Of a DNA stretch of 32,675 nucleotides, positions 29,529-32,675 are shown piece by piece (the first letter of the stretch is position 1; each line of letters starts with the position of its first letter). The translations under genes were made by a program, and so were the position numbers. This DNA is from UBA6065 sp036565605 (lineage in GTDB: Bacteria; Patescibacteriota; Minisyncoccia; Phycocordibacterales; UBA6065). Where the stretch lies: positions 1-32,675 of the forward strand of contig DATCXV010000024.1 in NCBI GenBank assembly GCA_036565605.1, written 5' to 3'. The notes under the pieces were generated by a model, which did no database searches, had not been told where the DNA came from, and worked only from the letters and a program-made list of their open reading frames with translations.

Positions 29529-30095
29529 TTAATATTTCCTCACCACACCCCTTACCACCGCAGCGATCTTTAAATCGTATTCGGGATAGATCGGTTTGTA
29601 TTTAGAATTTGCCGGTTCAAGGTACGGTTTGCCAGCCTTTAAGCGGTAATACTTCATGGTAAAACCTCCGTCAACTTCGGCGATAACGATCTCACCTTCT
29701 TTGGCGATGTTCCTGCGTTCGGCGATGACCAGATCACCTTCGTGAATGCCAGCTTCGATCATGGAATCACCCTTCACTTCGAGCATGTATGTATTCGATT
29801 GGTCTTTGATCAGATAATTGCCAATATCCATGGTGTCGAGTTCGGCTTCTTCGGCTACCGTCGGGAAACCTGCTTCAACCAATCCCAAAACCGGCACTTC
29901 GCTTGCTCCGCGGACCAACGTGATACGTCCCTGAGAATCTTTTTCAAGCACGCCCGCCTCGACCAGTTTGTTCACCAGCTTGAAGACGGCATTCTTGGAT
30001 TTGAAGCCGGTCAATGCAAGCAGTTCTTTGTACCCCGGCATACGTTTATGCCGTTCATAGAAAGAGGTGATCTTTTTTTTGTACTCGTCGATCAT
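29529..30095 (-). CDS. lexA: LexA-like SOS repressor
   Basis: 188 residues. The N-terminal winged helix (about 1-62) contains GYKELLALTGFKSKNAVFKLV. The self-cleavage site is VEAGFP with Ala75-Gly76. The S24 protease domain has the catalytic serine in GDSMIEAGI (Ser111) and the catalytic lysine in FTMKYYR (Lys148). LexA represses DNA damage genes and cleaves itself when RecA filaments form. The matching operator lies in the operon promoter (30347-30358), consistent with autorepression. The DNA-binding domain is atypical in sequence compared with Escherichia coli LexA. Confidence 0.93.
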   Translation of the reverse strand: MIDEYKKKITSFYERHKRMPGYKELLALTGFKSKNAVFKLVNKLVEAGVLEKDSQGRITLVRGASEVPVLGLVEAGFPTVAEEAELDTMDIGNYLIKDQSNTYMLEVKGDSMIEAGIHEGDLVIAERRNIAKEGEIVIAEVDGGFTMKYYRLKAGKPYLEPANSKYKPIYPEYDLKIAAVVRGVVRKY

Positions 30096-30113
30096 GATCG
30101 AATCCGTAGACGG

Positions 30114-30305
30114 TTATGCGAATACTTTACCAAACAAACCGAATCCTGCCCTGGCAGCAGTCAAAGTCTTCCACTGCGAGACCAGAAACTTGTGCCTCTT
30201 GGCTTCTGCTTTGTACGGCTGGCCCTGGATAATCTTGAGGTCAATTTTCCAATTAAGGGCGTCGATCTCGCTTTTAATGGTCTTAATCATTTGGTTCTTG
30301 CTCAT
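30114..30305 (-). CDS. Small basic 63-residue protein, first gene of the lexA operon
   Basis: MSKNQMIKTIKSEIDALNWKI and onward: a helical, basic protein with LIIQGQPYKAEAKRHKFL-like character around KIIQGQPYKAEAKRHKF and an AARAGFGLFGKVFA tail. It lies between the SOS-type promoter and lexA, with an 18-bp gap to lexA. No Shine-Dalgarno sequence. No recognised family, but position and codon use support a real gene. Being first in the operon, it should be damage-inducible. Possible roles are modulation of LexA or of the peptidase; nothing in the sequence proves either. Confidence 0.65.
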   Translation of the reverse strand: MSKNQMIKTIKSEIDALNWKIDLKIIQGQPYKAEAKRHKFLVSQWKTLTAARAGFGLFGKVFA

Positions 30306-30337
30306 AGCTTGTAAAACGATTATTCCTAAGTGAAATC

Positions 30338-30366
30338 AGTATAGGTGAACTACAGTTCACCTTCAA
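30338..30366 (-). promoter_or_regulatory. lexA operon promoter with SOS box in the spacer
   Basis: Minus strand TTGAAG (30361-30366), a 17-bp spacer, TATACT (30338-30343). The spacer contains a 7-2-7 inverted repeat GTGAACT-(2)-AGTTCAC (30345-30360), which includes GAAC-N4-GTTC (30347-30358), the Gram-positive type LexA box. A bound repressor would cover the promoter. Confidence 0.85.
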
Positions 30367-30395
30367 GGGTCCAGCTGGGGATAATCGATTCTGGG

Positions 30396-30656
30396 CTACG
30401 TTTTTTTGATAAGTGCAAGCTTCTCTGCCCGCGAAAGCGCTTTGATACGCGCTTCTTCAAGTGATGCAACAGAACGATCTGGATACTCCTTGGAATATAT
30501 AAGAGAAACCGGCCGGCGCGATCTGGTGTATTTGGCCCCGCTCCCCTTTGCGGATGCAACGCCATTATGTTCGGCCAGACGCCGATCGAGATCCGTCGTG
30601 ATGCCGGTATACAGACTGTCGTCAGAACAGCGCAGGATGTAAAGATGATACGTCAT
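30396..30656 (-). CDS. GIY-YIG nuclease family protein (UPF0213/URI type)
   Basis: 86 residues, a single GIY-YIG domain. HLYILRCSDDSLYTGITTD contains both signature strands, RRLAEHN has the catalytic-region arginine, and SRRPVSLIYSKEYPD is typical of the YhbQ/UPF0213 group. The C-terminal glutamate (LEEARIKAL) and LSRAEKLALI helix complete the domain. Such small proteins cut or bind branched or single-stranded DNA, with roles still unclear. It overlaps the end of the YgjP-type gene by 4 bases (ATGA), so the two are coupled. Confidence 0.92.
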   Translation of the reverse strand: MTYHLYILRCSDDSLYTGITTDLDRRLAEHNGVASAKGSGAKYTRSRRPVSLIYSKEYPDRSVASLEEARIKALSRAEKLALIKKT

Positions 30657-31210
30657 AAGAGATCCATACCAGTAGCATGCAATTCACACTTGCGTTCCTT
30701 CCAATCAGGAATCGTTTGTGCCACCAGATCCCAAAAGGCCTTCGAGTGGTTCATCTCTTTCAAATGGCAAAGCTCGTGAACAATTAGATAGTCAACCAAA
30801 CGTGGCGGAAGCAGTGCGATGCGATAGTTAAAGTTCACGTTACCTTTTGCAGAAGCGGAACCCCAGCGAGATCGCTGGTCGCGAATAGCGACACGCCCGA
30901 TACGAAGATTATAAAAACGATTCCAGTGCGAAAGGCGCTCGCATGCGATCCGCCGCGCCGCCTCGCGATGCGACAGATACCGCGCTCGTTCGGCGCGGCG
31001 GTTTCTTCGCGGTTCTTTTACGATCGGCCGAAACGGCCTAAAACGATTCAATGCATTTTCGACCCACACCGATTTCGATGCAACAAATCGTTCCACATCA
31101 CTCTGCTGTGCCCATCGCGGCACAGACACAACAACGCGACCGTCTTGGTATACAGAGATCGAGAGACGGCGAGCACGCACATTCGTACGCATCTCATACG
31201 AAACACTCAT
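30653..31210 (-). CDS. YgjP/DUF45-type metallopeptidase family protein
   Basis: 185 residues. An N-terminal beta-rich part (RRLSISVYQDGRVVVSVP) and an arginine-rich middle precede the zinc site. RSRWGSASAKGNVNFNYR leads into YLIVHELCHLKEMNHSKAFW, with HExxH followed by a third ligand His in NHSKAFW, the standard YgjP/WLM-type pattern. A role in vivo is not settled. It starts 5 bases after the DpnI-like nuclease gene and is coupled to the GIY-YIG gene. Confidence 0.92.
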   Translation of the reverse strand: MSVSYEMRTNVRARRLSISVYQDGRVVVSVPRWAQQSDVERFVASKSVWVENALNRFRPFRPIVKEPRRNRRAERARYLSHREAARRIACERLSHWNRFYNLRIGRVAIRDQRSRWGSASAKGNVNFNYRIALLPPRLVDYLIVHELCHLKEMNHSKAFWDLVAQTIPDWKERKCELHATGMDLL

Positions 31211-31215
31211 CGAAT

Positions 31216-31671
31216 CTATTTTTCGTACAGGACAGAAGACACAGCTTTGTCCAAATTTACGTATCTAAACATCCACAGTGAACGCGCAGGATTTTTTATC
31301 TCCGTAAAATATTTCTTCAAGTGGTCCTTCTTGGACAAAAAGGGATAGAAAATAATTTTCTGATGCTCAGCCCCGTCTTCTTCCCATTTGAAATTCACAA
31401 TAAGACGAGGAACCAATTGCCCTGTTTTCAGTGCGCTCTCCATAATATTCCATGTCGCACCCTGAATCGATCCTTTTGGTTTTGAGTTGATTGTTTTTAC
31501 CTGTGCCTGAAAAACGCACCCCGTGCATCGAATGTCATACAGAGGAAATCCAGGAAGAAGTTCTGCGAGAGGCTTTCCGCAATTAGGACAAGAAACCAGC
31601 TGTATTACCTCGAGCTCTCCTTGTTTACCTACATCCTGATTCCTGCGCTTGGAAATAGTGTTTTCGGTCAT
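31216..31671 (-). CDS. DpnI-like PD-(D/E)XK nuclease domain, stand-alone
   Basis: 151 residues from the ATG at 31671 (MTENTISKRR); the frame extends upstream to 31776, but through a terminator. KQGELEVIQLVSCPNCGK, LPGFPLYDIRCTGC and FQAQVKT resemble the catalytic domain of the DpnI/Dam-replacing family. It has paired CxxC motifs (C28/C31 and C49/C52) for zinc and a D46...Q57-V-K59 nuclease core. DpnI is about 250 residues with a C-terminal winged helix that reads methylated DNA; that domain is absent here. No methyltransferase of a restriction type is nearby. Family assignment is from recognised motifs only. Confidence 0.6.
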   Translation of the reverse strand: MTENTISKRRNQDVGKQGELEVIQLVSCPNCGKPLAELLPGFPLYDIRCTGCVFQAQVKTINSKPKGSIQGATWNIMESALKTGQLVPRLIVNFKWEEDGAEHQKIIFYPFLSKKDHLKKYFTEIKNPARSLWMFRYVNLDKAVSSVLYEK

Positions 31672-31680
31672 AACAAGTTC

Positions 31681-31686
31681 ATCATA
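31681..31686 (-). promoter_or_regulatory. -10 element of the nuclease unit
   Basis: Minus strand TATGAT ends 9 bases before the ATG at 31671, just downstream of the terminator at 31698-31726. No good -35. Confidence 0.4.
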
Positions 31687-31697
31687 GCGGAGTACAA

Positions 31698-31726
31698 GAA
31701 AACCCGCCATCTCTGAGCGGGTTTTC
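31698..31726. terminator. Bidirectional terminator between the PspC and nuclease genes
   Basis: Stem GAAAACCCGC/GCGGGTTTTC (31698-31707 and 31717-31726) with a 9-nt loop. T-rich on both strands; it closes the unit SHOCT-PEBP-PspC. Confidence 0.85.
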
Positions 31727-31784
31727 CTATATATAGTTCGGCCGCAAAAGAGCTTGCAGAACCCCACAGTGGTCAAAGCGCTCT

Positions 31785-31985
31785 TTAGGCGATCTTCTCT
31801 TCCGGCACCACCGCCAGAGCAATCAAATATGCCAGAACACCCGGCGCAAAGCCGGTACAGATGACGATGAACACTAGAATTAGCCGTATGACCGTTGCAT
31901 CGACGTCAAAGTATTCAGCCAGGCCGCCACAAACTCCTCCGAATACTCTGTCTTTCCTGCTCCTGTATAGTTTTTTCCGCTCCAT
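31785..31985 (-). CDS. Small PspC domain protein
   Basis: 66 residues from the ATG at 31985 (MERKKLYRS); an in-frame GTG two codons upstream is also possible. The whole protein is one PspC domain: RVFGGVCGGLAEYFDVDATVIR up to VVPEEKI, with two hydrophobic stretches. Unlike the larger PspC protein at 25177-26043, it has no extra domains. It follows the PEBP gene by about 15 bases and ends before a terminator. Confidence 0.9.
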   Translation of the reverse strand: MERKKLYRSRKDRVFGGVCGGLAEYFDVDATVIRLILVFIVICTGFAPGVLAYLIALAVVPEEKIA

Positions 31986-32000
31986 AAGCACTTTGAATAG

Positions 32001-32561
32001 TTATTCTTTCTGCTGCCTTTCGTACGTACCCATGAGTTCCGCCTTTGCAATGACATGGCCTTCCATGTCAGCAAGAAGCTCTTCTTTGGTCGCACCTTTC
32101 TTTAATGCAAGCTGCGTGTCCAAGGCGTACAAGCGGAAGAAATAGCGATGCTCGCGATCCGGCGGACAGGGTCCAGCGTATGCCGGCTGTCCGGCACCAT
32201 TATTTCCGTACGTTCCCGGAACCGTCGTGTCCGTCTCCTTCACTCCTTCCGTCTTTGGCGGAATATTGAACACGACCAGATGGTCAAAGACGCCCGATGG
32301 AACGCGGTCTTTCGGCACGTCCGGATCATCGATGGTGAGCGCCAAAGATTTCGCTTCGGCAGGCACGCCGTCGAATGAAAGTGGCATCATTTTGTTGTCT
32401 CCGTCGCAGGTATACTGCGGCGGTATCTTTCCTCCGGCCTCGAATGCGATGCTGGTAAGTTTCATAGTGGTTGTAGCAGGTGTGTTAACCGGCGCGTTAA
32501 AGAGCGCGATAAGCGCTACCAATACTACGATCGCAAGCGTGACGATGATGCTCCATTTCAT
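32001..32561 (-). CDS. YbhB/YbcL family PEBP-like protein, membrane-tethered
   Basis: 186 residues. An N-terminal anchor or signal (IIVTLAIVVLVALIALF) and a short Thr-rich linker precede the phosphatidylethanolamine-binding-protein fold. IPPQYTCDGDN, LALTIDDPDVP, FDHLVVFNIPP, GQPAYAGPCPP and HRYFFRLYALD are the conserved blocks of the bacterial Raf kinase inhibitor-like group, including the ligand pocket DPD and HRY. The ligand is unknown. The SHOCT gene ends 15 bases upstream. Confidence 0.93.
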   Translation of the reverse strand: MKWSIIVTLAIVVLVALIALFNAPVNTPATTTMKLTSIAFEAGGKIPPQYTCDGDNKMMPLSFDGVPAEAKSLALTIDDPDVPKDRVPSGVFDHLVVFNIPPKTEGVKETDTTVPGTYGNNGAGQPAYAGPCPPDREHRYFFRLYALDTQLALKKGATKEELLADMEGHVIAKAELMGTYERQQKE

Positions 32562-32576
32562 AGGAAGTCAATAAAA

Positions 32577-32675
32577 TCAGCGACCCGCTTCCAGATCTTT
32601 TTTCTTGGCTTCGAATTCTTCCTTGCCGATTTCGCCTTTGGCGTATCGCTCTTTCAAGATCTCGATCGAGCGGTC
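32577..32675 (-). CDS. SHOCT domain protein, C-terminal end only
   Basis: The last 32 codons lie in the window and end in TGA. They form a SHOCT module: EILKERYAKGEIGKEEFEAKK. SHOCT is a short C-terminal oligomerisation-type domain, usually behind one or two membrane helices. The 5' part lies beyond the right edge. It precedes the PEBP gene by 15 bases and likely shares its transcript. Confidence 0.88.
   Translation of the reverse strand, partial: DRSIEILKERYAKGEIGKEEFEAKKKDLEAGR

Noticed and set aside
1..32675. Alternative genetic code (TGA as glycine)
   Set aside because: Several well-supported genes end in TGA exactly where a terminator or the next gene begins, and no gene needs TGA read through.

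Overview
The window looks like chromosome of a small-genome Patescibacterium (Candidate Phyla Radiation), most likely a Parcubacteria (Paceibacteria) lineage. This rests on gene content and style: tightly packed genes, many small membrane-anchored proteins of unknown role, a TPM/LemA pair, SecG-solute-binding protein-RNase J, an RG-rich RNase J, and a very large repeat-built surface protein with a peptidoglycan-binding-like module and a C-terminal membrane domain. TGA is used as an ordinary stop (for example at 8748-8750, 18726-18728 and 32577-32579), so the glycine recoding of Gracilibacteria/Absconditabacteria does not apply. No rRNA, CRISPR array, transposase or prophage gene is visible. 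The phylum assignment is inference; no marker gene such as rRNA is present.

Layout. 1-1500 is an accessory-looking edge with two unrecognised genes, next to the 3' end of a tRNA-Ser(GGA) gene (1570-1659, minus). 1710-3856 (minus) holds TPM, LemA and CDP-alcohol phosphatidyltransferase genes; two small membrane proteins follow. 4394-8363 (plus) is secG, a family 5 peptide-type solute-binding protein and RNase J, closed by a strong terminator. An isolated 92-residue gene and an MFS transporter follow. 9986-11010 (minus) is radC plus a small gene. 11305-13522 (minus) is a SIMPL protein, two small anchored proteins and a SAM methyltransferase.

13562-18105 (minus) is the most distinctive unit: a 1044-residue secreted, membrane-anchored repeat protein whose Ig-like repeats each carry a cysteine pair, followed directly by a membrane-tethered thioredoxin-like protein, a DsbB-like quinone-linked thiol oxidase and a DUF456 membrane protein. 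This reads as a surface protein carried together with its disulfide-forming machinery. The gene is associated with a striking cluster of a 10-mer, ATAAAGGACA.

18492-26043 carries a small isolated gene, a DAO-type FAD oxidoreductase, two related anchored proteins, a BaiN/HI0933-type flavoprotein, a PIF1/RecD-like helicase, a tethered cytochrome b5-like heme protein, and a PadR regulator with a PspC membrane protein. 26044-29029 pairs an ABC-F ATPase with a DEAD-box RNA helicase with an RG-rich tail. 29144-30305 is a lexA operon (63-residue protein, LexA, zincin-type peptidase) whose promoter spacer is exactly filled by a GAAC-N4-GTTC SOS box. 30396-31671 groups a GIY-YIG nuclease, a YgjP-type metallopeptidase and a DpnI-like nuclease. 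The window ends with PspC, a PEBP family protein and a partial SHOCT gene.

Expression signals. Many transcription units have a -10 hexamer ending 6 or 7 bases before the ATG, with no Shine-Dalgarno sequence, so leaderless mRNAs appear to be common. Shine-Dalgarno sequences appear mainly at genes inside operons (DsbB, RNase J) and in the accessory region.
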